Of a stretch of 64,000 bases of DNA, positions 51,671-59,674 are shown in pieces. The position numbers and the translations under genes were made by a program. Location of the stretch: assembly GCA_023421955.1 (NCBI GenBank), contig JAEZSE010000027.1, positions 1 to 64,000 on the forward strand, written 5' to 3'. This DNA comes from Bacillota bacterium (GTDB lineage Bacteria > Bacillota > Clostridia > Christensenellales > UMGS416). Within the stretch, counting starts at the first letter, position 1. The number at the start of each line of letters is the position of its first letter. The notes beneath the pieces were generated by a model, which saw only the letters and a program-made list of their open reading frames with translations, did not search any database and was not told where the DNA came from.

Positions 51671-51949
51671 AGTGCGGCGCGCGCGGGTCTGTGGCTGAAA
51701 ATCGATGCCAGTCGCGGGCAAAACGATCCACGTAACCCACCGCAAGCGGGCAGACGCCCGGTGCAGGTGGCGAGCATGGCGCGGTTTAGAAGTAAGTCCG
51801 GCCGGATAACCAAGCCGAGAGGGCCAATCGTGAGGCAGTTGCCAAGCAACCGTCCCAGCCGGCGAATGTGGGGCCAAAAGCCAGGTCAGCCGTTGTGCGC
51901 CGCATCATGATGTTTTACCCTTTGAGCGGGTCATGAATGCCAGTTTTTC
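51671..51949 (+). ncRNA. Candidate structured non-coding RNA of unknown class
   Basis: The RNA predicted from the promoter at 51638 starts with TGCGGCGC (51673-51680), which pairs exactly with GCGCCGCA (51897-51904), closing about 230 bases. Inside are GGGTCTG pairing with CAGAC(G)CCC, and hairpins TGGC/GCCA, CCGC-AA-GCGG, GGCA-GT-TGCC and GGC(C)AAAAGCC, with purine-rich loops such as GTTTAGAAGTAAG. Downstream, CATGA/TCATG plus ACCC/GGGT and a T5 at 51944-51948 could end it. No ribosome site with a plausible protein is present. Size, own promoter and intergenic location are compatible with the raiA-motif RNA of Firmicutes, but I cannot match the consensus from memory. Confidence 0.55.
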
Positions 51950-51969
51950 GTATGGATGCGCGCATTGGG

Positions 51970-51986
51970 AAACCGGGGACGGTTTT
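51970..51986 (+). terminator. Small hairpin with T-run before the DnaA boxes
   Basis: AAACCG (51970-51975), loop GGGA, CGGTTT (51980-51985) followed by T. It may be a second stop signal for the RNA starting at 51671. Confidence 0.45.
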
Positions 51987-51989
51987 CAG

Positions 51990-52095
51990 TTATCCACAGG
52001 AATCTTGGCGGTTATTATGCAAAACAACCCGCAGTAAGTCGAATCATGAATCAAAATGTTAACTGAATTTTAACTACCCACAGATTTTATCCACA
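51990..52095 (+). promoter_or_regulatory. Two perfect DnaA boxes around an AT-rich stretch
   Basis: TTATCCACA occurs twice in the same orientation, at 51990-51998 and 52087-52095. A variant CTACCCACA ends at 52083. Between the boxes are about 90 bases clearly AT-richer than the genome, with two TTAACT units (about 52040-52076). No dnaA or dnaN gene is in the window, so this could be a DnaA titration or regulatory site rather than oriC. Confidence 0.6.
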
Positions 52096-52098
52096 ATT

Positions 52099-52117
52099 CC
52101 ACAGGCTGGGCCTGTGG
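52099..52117. repeat. Perfect 8-bp inverted repeat next to the DnaA boxes
   Basis: CCACAGGC (52099-52106), loop TGG, GCCTGTGG (52110-52117). No T-run follows. It lies 70 bases before the pfkB start and may be an operator or part of the DnaA-box region. Confidence 0.65.
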
Positions 52118-52186
52118 CTGCGCCATTTGATAGGTTCGGCGATTTCAACACAAAATCTGCTGGCGAAACAGGAGGATTTCCATCGG

Positions 52187-53125
52187 ATGATTGCCGCATT
52201 GTGCGCCAATCCCTGTGTGGACAGGACGGTTGAGGTTGAGAAATTCACACCCGGCGGCATGAACCGCATCCTCCGCACACGAGCGGATGGCAGCGGTAAG
52301 GGCGTGAACATCGCGCTGGCCTGCGCGAAGCTCGGCATGGATTCGGTTTGCCTGGGGTTTATGCCGGGGCAGGGGAACGGGCTTGTGCTGGGCAGGCTAG
52401 TGGCCGGCGGTTGCCAGAGCGACTTTGTGGCCTGCCCTGGCGTGGTGCGCATAAATCTGAAGGTGTTGGACCGTTCCTCTGGCGTCATCACGGAAATCAA
52501 CGAAAGCGGCCCCACAGTGGATGACACTTTGGTGGAATCCCTGATCAATTCCGCGATCAACTGGGCTGCCCGGTGCTCCTTTTTGGTTCTCACCGGCAGC
52601 ACCCCGCCCGGATGCCCGGCAGACATCTACCGCCGAATTACCGAAGAAGTGAAGAGGGAAGCCTCTGGCTGCCGCGTGGTGCTGGATGCCGAGGGTGCGC
52701 GGCTTGCCGAGGGTCTGAAGGCTGTTCCTTTTTTGGTCAAGCCCAATCGGTATGAACTGGAGTTGCTCTGCGGCCGCAACCTGGAAACCATCGCGGATAT
52801 CCACGCTGAGGCGCAAAGGTTGATCGGGCTTGGCGTGACTGTTGTGGCCGTTTCGCTTGGTGGTGAAGGAGCCTATATCACCGATGGGAAACAAGCCTTC
52901 CGCGCTGCCGCCATGGATGTGCCGGTGCGCAGCACGGTGGGTGCAGGCGACTCAATGGTGGCCGGCATGCTGCTGGCGCTCGATCAGGAGTTGCCGCTTG
53001 AGGAAGTATTCCGATATGGTGTTGCCGCCGCGTCGTCCAGTGTGACCACGGAGGGCACGGGGCTCATAGACGAACCATTATTCCGGCAGTTGTTGCCGGT
53101 TGTAAATTTGAAGGCGGTAATGTGA
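52187..53125 (+). CDS. PfkB-family sugar kinase, 1-phosphofructokinase-like
   Basis: This 312-residue kinase of the PfkB family starts IAALCANPCVDRTVEVEKFTPGGMNRI, has GSGKGVNIALACAKLGMDSVCLGFMPGQGNG, which is the 1-phosphofructokinase/tagatose-6-phosphate kinase type of substrate motif, and VRSTVGAGDSMVAGMLLAL, the ATP-binding and catalytic Asp motif (about residue 255). It phosphorylates a sugar phosphate with ATP in the cytosol. No PTS genes lie beside it; instead thrB overlaps its stop. GGAGGA lies 10 bases before the only usable ATG at 52187. Confidence 0.88.
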   Translation: MIAALCANPCVDRTVEVEKFTPGGMNRILRTRADGSGKGVNIALACAKLGMDSVCLGFMPGQGNGLVLGRLVAGGCQSDFVACPGVVRINLKVLDRSSGVITEINESGPTVDDTLVESLINSAINWAARCSFLVLTGSTPPGCPADIYRRITEEVKREASGCRVVLDAEGARLAEGLKAVPFLVKPNRYELELLCGRNLETIADIHAEAQRLIGLGVTVVAVSLGGEGAYITDGKQAFRAAAMDVPVRSTVGAGDSMVAGMLLALDQELPLEEVFRYGVAAASSSVTTEGTGLIDEPLFRQLLPVVNLKAVM

Positions 53126-54042
53126 TGGATCATGTACGCGTGCGTGTGCCTGCCTCGTCTGCCAACCTGGGCCCCGGCTTTGACTGCCTGGGCCTTGCGC
53201 TTAACCTCACCAACAGCGTGGAGGCATATGAGACCGACCGGCTTGTGATTGTGACAGAGGGCAACGGAGCGCAGTATATCCCATCAGACGGCTCCAACCT
53301 GACCTATCAGTCAATGAAACGTGTTTATGATGCGGTGGGGAAGAAGTGCCCCGGCCTGTTCATCCGGCAGGTGAGCAACATCCCCCTTTCCAGGGGCTTG
53401 GGCAGCAGCGCGGCAGCCATCGTGGGCGGCCTTGTTGCGGCCAATGCGCTGCTCGGCGGCCCGATGGACAGCATGGAGCTGCTGCGTCTTGCCGCGGCCA
53501 TTGAGGGCCACCCGGACAATGTGGCGCCTTGCTTGCTGGGCGGCCTGACTGCCGCAGTGGCTGATGGCGACCGGGTGCGCTGCGCCCGTACCCTGCCGGA
53601 TGCAAGATTAGCTTTCGCGGCGATGGTGCCCAGCTTCGACCTTTCCACCAAGAAAGCCCGTCAGGCACTGCCGGATAGCTATACGAAAGCCGACGCCGTG
53701 CACAATGTGGGCCGGGCTGTGCTGATGTTCGCAGCGCTGCAGCAGGGGCTGGCGGAGGAACTCAAGGCCGCCAGCCAGGACAGGATGCACCAGCCTTACC
53801 GCAAGGGCCTGATCCCCAACTGGGATGAAGTAAACGCCATCGCGGATGAGGCCGGTGCGTTGGCGGTCTATCTGAGTGGCGCGGGCCCCACGGTGATGGC
53901 GGTGTATGACAAGAGCGAGATCAGTTTTGTCAACCGGTTGGAAGAGGGCCTGAAAGGCCTTTCGCACCGGTGGGATGTGCTCAGTCTGGCGTGCTGCAAG
54001 GAGGGGGCCACGGTTGAAATCGGAGGAACACATGTTGATTGA
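53125..54042 (+). CDS. thrB: Homoserine kinase
   Basis: This 305-residue GHMP kinase starts DHVRVRVPASSANLGPGFDCLGLALNL, the homoserine kinase signature, with SRGLGSSAAAIVGGLVAANALLG as the phosphate-binding loop and SGAGPTVMAVYD near the end. It phosphorylates homoserine for threonine synthesis. The ATG at 53125 shares one base with the pfkB-like stop (TGATG), so the two are translationally coupled; a GTG at 53122 is less likely. thrC and hom are not in the window. The following gene begins 11 bases before its stop. Confidence 0.95.
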   Translation: MDHVRVRVPASSANLGPGFDCLGLALNLTNSVEAYETDRLVIVTEGNGAQYIPSDGSNLTYQSMKRVYDAVGKKCPGLFIRQVSNIPLSRGLGSSAAAIVGGLVAANALLGGPMDSMELLRLAAAIEGHPDNVAPCLLGGLTAAVADGDRVRCARTLPDARLAFAAMVPSFDLSTKKARQALPDSYTKADAVHNVGRAVLMFAALQQGLAEELKAASQDRMHQPYRKGLIPNWDEVNAIADEAGALAVYLSGAGPTVMAVYDKSEISFVNRLEEGLKGLSHRWDVLSLACCKEGATVEIGGTHVD

Positions 54043-54973
54043 GGAACTCCGCGCGGAGCTGGCTGGCCTTTCCGAGCAGCTGGAACGCAAGAAAAAAGTG
54101 GATGCAATGATTGAGAGCCTGCAGCAAAAAGAGCAGGAGCTTACTTTGCGGGTCCTTGCCCTGGGTGAAGCCCTGGCAAAAGAGAATGCTGACGTGGAGA
54201 GGCTTGAAAAGACCACAGTCACGTCCTTACTGTATTCCTTGCTGGGGAAGATTGATCAGAAAATGAGCCAGGAGCAGCAGGAAGCCTTTGCCGCAAAACT
54301 CAAGTATGACGCGGCGGGGCGCCAGTTGGACGATTGCAAGGCGCAGCTGGATGTGCTGCGCCGTGAGCGGGGCTCCTATGCCTCCGTGGCTGGGCAATAT
54401 GAGCATGTTTACGCGAGCCTGCTGCAACAGTTGCGGGATGACCCCGCCCACGCCGAGCGGCTTTGCTCGCTGGAGCAACGGCACGGTGCCATTGTCCGCC
54501 AGATCAAGGAGCTGGACGAGGCCATTTCGGCTGGTTGTGCCGCCCAGAGCCAGGCGAAGATTGTGCTTGGGAAACTGGACAGCGCGGAAAATTGGGGCAC
54601 CTGGGACATGCTTGGCGGGGGATTCCTGGCGGATATGGCCAAGCACTCCAAGCTGGATGAAGCGCAGGATGGTGCGGAGGAATTACAGCTACTGCTGACC
54701 CGCTTCCACACCGAGCTTGCGGATGTTGCCGTGAACCCCAGTTTTGGACCGGTGAATGTGGATGGGTTCCTGCGCTTTGCTGATTTCTTCTTTGACGGCT
54801 TTTTTGCCGATTGGTCGGTGCAATCTCGCATCCACGATTCGCAGAATGGCATCCATGAAGTCTGGCAACAGATCGGCAACGCGCTGGAGAGGCTGTATGT
54901 GATGAAATCTGCCTCTGTGAAGGAAAAGGATTCAATTGACCAGAGCATCAGGGAGTTGGCAAGCCGGGGGTGA
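54032..54973 (+). CDS. Coiled-coil protein of unknown function in the thrB operon
   Basis: This 313-residue protein begins with long heptad-rich helices (LIEELRAELAGLSEQLERKKKVDAMIESLQQKEQELTLRV), suggesting coiled coils over residues 1-60 and 85-175. The second half (LDSAENWGTWDMLGGGFLADMAKHSKLDEAQ, then FFFDGFFADWSVQSRI) is conserved-looking and aromatic but matches no family I can name. No signal or membrane segment is seen. GGAGGA lies just before the ATG, which overlaps thrB by 11 bases. The coupling does not reveal its role. Confidence 0.75.
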   Translation: MLIEELRAELAGLSEQLERKKKVDAMIESLQQKEQELTLRVLALGEALAKENADVERLEKTTVTSLLYSLLGKIDQKMSQEQQEAFAAKLKYDAAGRQLDDCKAQLDVLRRERGSYASVAGQYEHVYASLLQQLRDDPAHAERLCSLEQRHGAIVRQIKELDEAISAGCAAQSQAKIVLGKLDSAENWGTWDMLGGGFLADMAKHSKLDEAQDGAEELQLLLTRFHTELADVAVNPSFGPVNVDGFLRFADFFFDGFFADWSVQSRIHDSQNGIHEVWQQIGNALERLYVMKSASVKEKDSIDQSIRELASRG

Positions 54974-54975
54974 GC

Positions 54976-55791
54976 CTACTCTGCATGCATTCCCGTCAGC
55001 AACAGTTTCATTACGGAGAAATACTCCCGGCTGTAGCAGATCGGCATGACGCTCCAATGCACCGGCACGGAGATGCCGCGGACATCCACGCCTTGCGCCC
55101 GGGCGAGCAGCAATGCCCGGAACATGTGGAAATCGCTAGTAACGACCATCACGGTGTATTTGCTGCCGGGTGAAAGCTTATCCATCATCTTCTTGGAAAA
55201 GGCCACATTTTCGATCGTGTTGGCTGATTGATTCTCCTCAATGATTCGGTTTTCCTCAATCCCGTTTTGCACAAGGTATTGCTTCATCACCGAGGCTTCG
55301 GTGGTGGTTTCCGCCGCGCCCTGGCCGCCGGACACGATCACAGTGGCGCCGGGGTTGGCATGAAGCCATGACATCGCGCCGTCCAGCCTGTGCTTGAGGA
55401 TCAGCGAAGGCCGGCCGTCCACCACCGATGCGCCGGGCACCAGCAGATAATCGGCCGGTTGGTTTGACTGGTGAAGGCTCGCGCCATAGATCACCAGGCT
55501 TTCCACCGCCGCAAAGGTGAACAGGAAAAGGAAAAGCGCAGACAAGAATACCGCGCGCACCACCTTATGACGGCACAGCCACGGCAAGGCCAGCCCCTTC
55601 GCCAGCAGCACACCGAAGGCCGTGGAAAAGATGCCGCAAGCCAGCAGGAAACAAACGCCGATGTCAAAGGACCAATGGATCACGGTGTCCGTGGCCCACA
55701 CGAGCACATAGAGCAGCAACACTGCGCCCAATGCAATCAACAGGATCCCGATTGCCTTGGCCAGTTTTACCGCCCCGCCAGACTTGCTCAT
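54976..55791 (-). CDS. YdcF/SanA-like (DUF218) membrane protein
   Basis: This 271-residue protein has three N-terminal membrane segments (about residues 10-32, 40-62, 78-100) and an extracytoplasmic DUF218 domain with PADYLLVPGASVVDGRPSLILKHRLDGAMSWL, VIVSGGQGAAETTTEASVMKQYL, ENQSANTIENVAFSKKMM and VMVVTSDFHMFRALLLA. SanA and YdcF relatives influence envelope permeability; their biochemical role is unclear. AAGGGAG lies before the ATG. Two bases separate its stop from the convergent coiled-coil gene, without a visible terminator. Confidence 0.9.
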   Translation of the reverse strand: MSKSGGAVKLAKAIGILLIALGAVLLLYVLVWATDTVIHWSFDIGVCFLLACGIFSTAFGVLLAKGLALPWLCRHKVVRAVFLSALFLFLFTFAAVESLVIYGASLHQSNQPADYLLVPGASVVDGRPSLILKHRLDGAMSWLHANPGATVIVSGGQGAAETTTEASVMKQYLVQNGIEENRIIEENQSANTIENVAFSKKMMDKLSPGSKYTVMVVTSDFHMFRALLLARAQGVDVRGISVPVHWSVMPICYSREYFSVMKLLLTGMHAE

Positions 55792-55970
55792 ATAGCACTC
55801 CCTTTGTCTGCTCTTCCTGATATATAAGACGAATGATTTTCCAGTATGATACCAATCAAGTGTAACAGAAGTTTGTATGCAATATGAATTTACTGTTTTT
55901 AGTATTGCCCCACGGAATAATTCACTTCACAAGGCGGAAACTATGGGCAAACGACAAAGAGGTGCTATGA

Positions 55971-56384
55971 ATGAAACTTGAAGATGTGATGAGCCATAAG
56001 GTGCTGACCGTGGCAGCAGACAGTTCCACAGCCGATGCGGCCAAAACGATGCACCAGCATAACATCGGTGCGCTGCCGGTGGTGAGCCACGGCCACATGG
56101 TGGGCATTGTGACCGACCGGGATATCGTGACCCGAGGCGTGGCGGCAGGGAAGGACCCGAATTCAATGCCGGTGAGCCAGGTGATGAGCCAGCCGGTGGT
56201 GTGTGGATCACCCAATATGGATTTGAGCGCTGCCACCAACCTGATGGCGGAAAAACAGGTGCGCCGCCTGCCGGTGGTGAACGACGGCCAGCTGGTGGGG
56301 TTTGTGTCACTGGGAGATATTGCCATGAACTCGCCGGACAGCATTTCCGGCGACGCACTGAAGGACATCTCGGGTAAGTGGTAA
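55971..56384 (+). CDS. Tandem CBS domain protein
   Basis: This 137-residue protein consists of two CBS motifs: MSHKVLTVAADSSTADAAKTMHQHNIGALPVVSHGHMVGIVTDRDIVTRG (residues 7-57) and MSQPVVCGSPNMDLSAATNLMAEKQVRRLPVVNDGQLVGFVSLGDIAMNS (about 71-121). Such stand-alone CBS pairs bind adenine nucleotides and signal energy or stress state. AGAGGTG lies before the ATG; another ATG 5 bases upstream is out of frame. It is monocistronic with a terminator. Confidence 0.93.
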   Translation: MKLEDVMSHKVLTVAADSSTADAAKTMHQHNIGALPVVSHGHMVGIVTDRDIVTRGVAAGKDPNSMPVSQVMSQPVVCGSPNMDLSAATNLMAEKQVRRLPVVNDGQLVGFVSLGDIAMNSPDSISGDALKDISGKW

Positions 56385-56397
56385 CCTGGATTAAGAC

Positions 56398-56421
56398 AAG
56401 AGCCGCCATTTGGCGGCTCTT
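56398..56421. terminator. Bidirectional terminator between convergent CBS and GNAT genes
   Basis: AAGAGCCGCC (56398-56407), loop ATTT and GGCGGCTCTT (56412-56421) form a 10-bp stem, followed by CCATTC on plus and GTCTTAATCC on minus. It stops both genes. Confidence 0.8.
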
Positions 56422-56425
56422 CCAT

Positions 56426-56986
56426 TCATATCTGTAGATCCATCAAGTGCTCATCGTAATACTGCCCATGGATAAAAAAGTAATCCCGGTGGGTGCCCAC
56501 GCGCCGGAACCCCATCTTTTCATACAGCGCAATGGCCGCATCGTTGCCGGAGCGCACACCCAGCGTGATGTTGCGGACCGTGCCGGTGGCTCTGGCAAAG
56601 GCGATCAGCCGCTCCATCATCACCGTGCCCACACCGCGCCCCCACCAGCTCTTTGCCACGTTGATGGCGATTTCTGCATTGTGAGCGTTCCTTGGGCGCT
56701 TCAGGGAGGAGATCTGGGCGACGCTGATGATCTCATCGCCAGCGCAGGCGATGAGCATGCAGGAGGCGGGTTCTGCGGCCATCGCCCGCAGGTAGTCGGC
56801 TTCCTGCTCCACATTCAGGCGAAACTCATTTTCTCCAAAGAGCAGGTTGTCGCTTTCGCCGCCGACCCGGTTGAGATAGGCCACCATTTGGGGGGCGTCT
56901 TCAGGAGTGGGGCGGCGGATGATCAGCTTCTGACCGTTTTTCAGGATCGCTTCGCCCTGTGCAGTATGTGCTGAGTTGTCGCTCAT
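56426..56986 (-). CDS. GNAT family N-acetyltransferase
   Basis: This 186-residue protein is a GNAT acetyltransferase. LIIRRPTPEDAPQMVAYLNRVGGESDNL opens the fold, IAINVAKSWWGRGVGTVMMERLIAFAR contains the acetyl-CoA-binding R/QxxGxG/A motif, and GNDAAIALYEKMGFRRVGTHRDYF closes it. It acetylates an unknown amine with acetyl-CoA. The ATG at 56986 is chosen for conservation length; its ribosome site is weak, and an in-frame start further upstream (57046) is possible. Confidence 0.9.
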   Translation of the reverse strand: MSDNSAHTAQGEAILKNGQKLIIRRPTPEDAPQMVAYLNRVGGESDNLLFGENEFRLNVEQEADYLRAMAAEPASCMLIACAGDEIISVAQISSLKRPRNAHNAEIAINVAKSWWGRGVGTVMMERLIAFARATGTVRNITLGVRSGNDAAIALYEKMGFRRVGTHRDYFFIHGQYYDEHLMDLQI

Positions 56987-57108
56987 TCTTCGAACCGCCC
57001 ATCTTTTTGCTGAAGTGTAACACATGCCTATTCGCTGGTGCAACATGCAGATACCTTGATGTGCGCTGTTTCAATAGAGGGTTTTTCCCGGTAAGCTGGA
57101 GGAAAGAA

Positions 57109-57132
57109 AAGCCGCCCTGTTCAGGACGGCTT
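57109..57132 (-). terminator. Terminator of the serC-serA unit
   Basis: AAGCCG-C-CCTG / CAGG-A-CGGCTT (57109-57132) forms a hairpin with one internal mismatch. On the minus strand it is followed by TTCTTTCC, directly after the serA stop. Confidence 0.8.
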
Positions 57133-57152
57133 CCATGAATTGCTTGGCTTGA

Positions 57153-58316
57153 CTACAGCTTCCTGACGCGCAGCACACCCTCAATGCCGCCAATTTCATC
57201 CACGCAGGCGCAGGAAGGCTCGTTGTCCAGGTCGATCAGCGTGTAGGCATAAGCCCCCCGGCTTTTGTTGATCATGTTGGCGATGTTGTGGCCGCCGGCT
57301 GCCAGCGCCGAGGTGATCTGGCCCACCATGTTGGTGACGTTGCGGTGCAGCACAGCAAGCCGGAAAGCGCCGGAGCGGGGCATCGCGCAGTCGGGGTAGT
57401 TGACGGAGTTGATGATGTCGCCGTCTTCCAGATAGGCCCGCAACTGTTTGGCGGCCATGATCGCGCAGTTGCGCTCCGACTCCGGTGTGGAAGCGCCCAA
57501 GTGGGGGATAGCGATCACGTCGCTCCGGCCCAGCAGGTAGTCCGCCGGGAAGTCGGTCACATAGCGGCGCAGCTTGCCGCTGTCCAGCGCGGCCAGCAGT
57601 GCGTTCTTCTCCACCAGCTCACCGCGGGCGAAGTTTAAGAGCACCGCGCCTTCCTTCATCTCGTCAAATTGCTTCTGCCCGATCATGCCCTTTGTCTTCT
57701 CAATCAACGGCACATGCAGCGTGAGGAAATCGGAACTGCGAATCAGGTCATCCAGGTCGGTGCTGCGCTTGACTGAGCGGGAAAGGCCCCAGGCCGCCTC
57801 CACCGAGATGGTCGGATCATAACCCACCACCTCAAGCCCCAGCGCAATGGCGGCGTTGGCGACCATCGCGCCGATAGCCCCCAGGCCGATGATGCCCAGG
57901 CGGCGGCCCAGCAGCTCCGGGCCGACGAAATCGTTTTTGCCCTTCTCCACCAGCGCGGGCACATCAGCACCTTTGTCCTTGATGGAGTTCGCCCAGGCCA
58001 CGCCCTCGATGATCCGGCGGCCGGAGAGCAGCAGGCCGGCCACGGCCAGCTCCTTCACGGCGTTGGCGTTGGCGCCTGGGGTGTTGAAGACCACGATGCC
58101 GTTATCGCTGGCCCGGTCCACCGGGATGTTGTTCACACCGGCGCCAGCCCGGGCAATGGCAGCAAGGTTGGGCGCGAAGGCCGTGTCGTGCATGCCGGCA
58201 CTGCGCACCAGCACGCCGTCGGGCTCGGCCACCGTGGTGGAAAGCTCAAAACTGCCTGCCGGCAGCAGTTCATGGACAACCTCATCGATGGAATTGAGTT
58301 TCTTGATCTGGAACAT
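57153..58316 (-). CDS. serA: D-3-phosphoglycerate dehydrogenase
   Basis: This 387-residue enzyme oxidises 3-phosphoglycerate to phosphohydroxypyruvate, the first step of serine synthesis. NAD is bound by LGRRLGIIGLGAIGAMVANAA (about residue 140). The catalytic Arg, Glu and His are seen in LLNFARGELVEKNALL, SERNCAIM and IPHLGASTPES. RAGAGVNNIPVDRASDNGIVVFNTPGANANAVKEL is conserved. The C-terminal 75 residues form an ACT domain (LHRNVTNMVGQITSALAAGGHNIANMINKS), which allows serine feedback. It follows serC after a 281-base gap filled by a 146-bp repeat and is followed by a terminator. Confidence 0.97.
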   Translation of the reverse strand: MFQIKKLNSIDEVVHELLPAGSFELSTTVAEPDGVLVRSAGMHDTAFAPNLAAIARAGAGVNNIPVDRASDNGIVVFNTPGANANAVKELAVAGLLLSGRRIIEGVAWANSIKDKGADVPALVEKGKNDFVGPELLGRRLGIIGLGAIGAMVANAAIALGLEVVGYDPTISVEAAWGLSRSVKRSTDLDDLIRSSDFLTLHVPLIEKTKGMIGQKQFDEMKEGAVLLNFARGELVEKNALLAALDSGKLRRYVTDFPADYLLGRSDVIAIPHLGASTPESERNCAIMAAKQLRAYLEDGDIINSVNYPDCAMPRSGAFRLAVLHRNVTNMVGQITSALAAGGHNIANMINKSRGAYAYTLIDLDNEPSCACVDEIGGIEGVLRVRKL

Positions 58317-58357
58317 ATAAGAGCCTCCTCAGGATTTCAACTTTTTGGTGCCTGCAC

Positions 58358-58391
58358 AATCCCCCTTGCCACTTCGTGGCATCCCCCCAGG
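58358..58391. repeat. Half unit of the dispersed palindromic repeat
   Basis: AATCCCCCTTGCCACTTCGTGGCATCCCCCC is a single arm block abutting the full 146-bp copy at 58392. It suggests nested or tandem insertion. Confidence 0.6.
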
Positions 58392-58537
58392 AAATCCCCC
58401 CTGCTTCCCTTCGGTCAGCATCCCCCCTTCACAAGGGGGGTGCGAATATCGTTCTATCCAACAAACGTTGGTGAGAACAAGAACGGAATGCATCCCCCTT
58501 GTTAAGGGGGATACCGGCGAAGCCGGAGGGGGATTTC
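58392..58537. repeat. 146-bp MITE-like repeat in the serC-serA gap
   Basis: The element begins AAATCCCCCCTGCTTCCC and ends with GCCGGAGGGGGATTT, so its ends are inverted repeats of about 45 bases containing nested hairpins. The centre (ATCGTTCTATCC, AACGTTGGTGAGAACAAGAACGGAATGC) is shared with 59760-59905. No open frame of its own is seen. Confidence 0.85.
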
Positions 58538-58597
58538 GTAGGGGATACCGAGGGGGTTTCCATGGGGTAGAGCCGCCAATGGCGGCGGGGGAGAGGC

Positions 58598-59674
58598 TCA
58601 ATGCCCCGCTTCAAACTCCTTCATCGCAGCCACCAGCGCCTGCACGCCCTCGATGGGCATGGCGTTGTAGATGCTGGCGCGGATGCCGCCCACCAGCCTG
58701 TGGCCCTTGATGTTCACGAGGCCACGGGCCTTGCAGAACTTCACGAACTCGTCGGTGAGTTCATCATTGGGCAGCACATAGGTCACGTTCATGATGGAGC
58801 GCCAGGGCTTCTCCGCAGTGCCCTTGAAGAGGCGGGAGTTGTCCAGGAAGTCATAAAGCAGCCCGGCCTTGGCCTGGTTGATTTTCTGCATTTCTGCCAC
58901 ACCGCCCAGCGCCTCCAGCCACTCGAACACCAGGCCCGCCATATATACGCTGAAGCAGGGGGGGGTGTTGTAGAGCGACTGGCTCTTGGCGTGGGTCTGG
59001 TAATTGAGCATTACAGGGGTTTCGGGCCTTGCATAGCCGATCAGGTCATCGCGCACGATCACCACAGTGAGACCCGAAATGCCCATGTTCTTCTGGGCAC
59101 CGGCATAAATGAGGCTAAAGCGGCTGGCGTCATACACTTCGCCCAGGATGTTGCTGGACATATCTGCCACCAGCGGCACAGCGCCGGTGTCGGGCAGCGC
59201 GTTGTAGTGTGTGCCGTAGATCGTGTTGTTGGTCGTGATGTGGAAGTAGTCGGCCTGCGGGTCAAACCTGGCGCTGTCCAGCTCGGGCACGCGCACATAG
59301 TTGATTGCCTTGCTGCTGGCCACCACATTGACCTGGCCGAAGCGCTTGGCTTCGGCGATGGCGTTGGCGGCGAAGTTGCCGGAATCCACATAATCGGCCT
59401 TGCCCGTTTTCATCAGGTTCAGCGGCACGGCGGAGAACTGCGTGGTTGCGCCGCCCTGCAAAAACAAAACCTGATAGTTGGCCGGGATGCCCATGAGCCT
59501 GCGGAGCGTTTCCTCGGCCCTCTTCTGGATCTCTTCGTAGGGGGCGGAGCGGTGGCTCATTTCCATCACGCTCATGCCGGCTGTGCCGTAGTTGACCAGT
59601 TCTTTCTGCGCTTTTTCCAGCACAGGCAGCGGGAGGATCGCGGGGCCGGGGGAGAAGTTGTAGACTCTTTCCAT
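58598..59674 (-). CDS. serC: Phosphoserine aminotransferase
   Basis: This 358-residue pyridoxal phosphate enzyme makes phosphoserine from phosphohydroxypyruvate and glutamate. It starts ERVYNFSPGPAILPLPVLEKAQKEL, has VLFLQGGATTQFSAVPLNL, the PLP lysine in YAGAQKNMGISGLTVVIVRDDL and GHRLVGGIRASIYNAMP at the end, all typical of SerC. AGGAGGT lies 6 bases before the ATG at 59674; a longer frame to 59755 lacks a site. It is the first gene of the serC-serA unit, controlled by the T-box at 59966-60199. Confidence 0.98.
   Translation of the reverse strand: MERVYNFSPGPAILPLPVLEKAQKELVNYGTAGMSVMEMSHRSAPYEEIQKRAEETLRRLMGIPANYQVLFLQGGATTQFSAVPLNLMKTGKADYVDSGNFAANAIAEAKRFGQVNVVASSKAINYVRVPELDSARFDPQADYFHITTNNTIYGTHYNALPDTGAVPLVADMSSNILGEVYDASRFSLIYAGAQKNMGISGLTVVIVRDDLIGYARPETPVMLNYQTHAKSQSLYNTPPCFSVYMAGLVFEWLEALGGVAEMQKINQAKAGLLYDFLDNSRLFKGTAEKPWRSIMNVTYVLPNDELTDEFVKFCKARGLVNIKGHRLVGGIRASIYNAMPIEGVQALVAAMKEFEAGH

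Noticed and set aside
51604..51910. Open frames of 80-100 codons on both strands over the candidate RNA
   Set aside because: They lack ribosome sites, have unusual Arg/Pro/Gly-rich composition, and the base-pairing pattern explains the sequence better.
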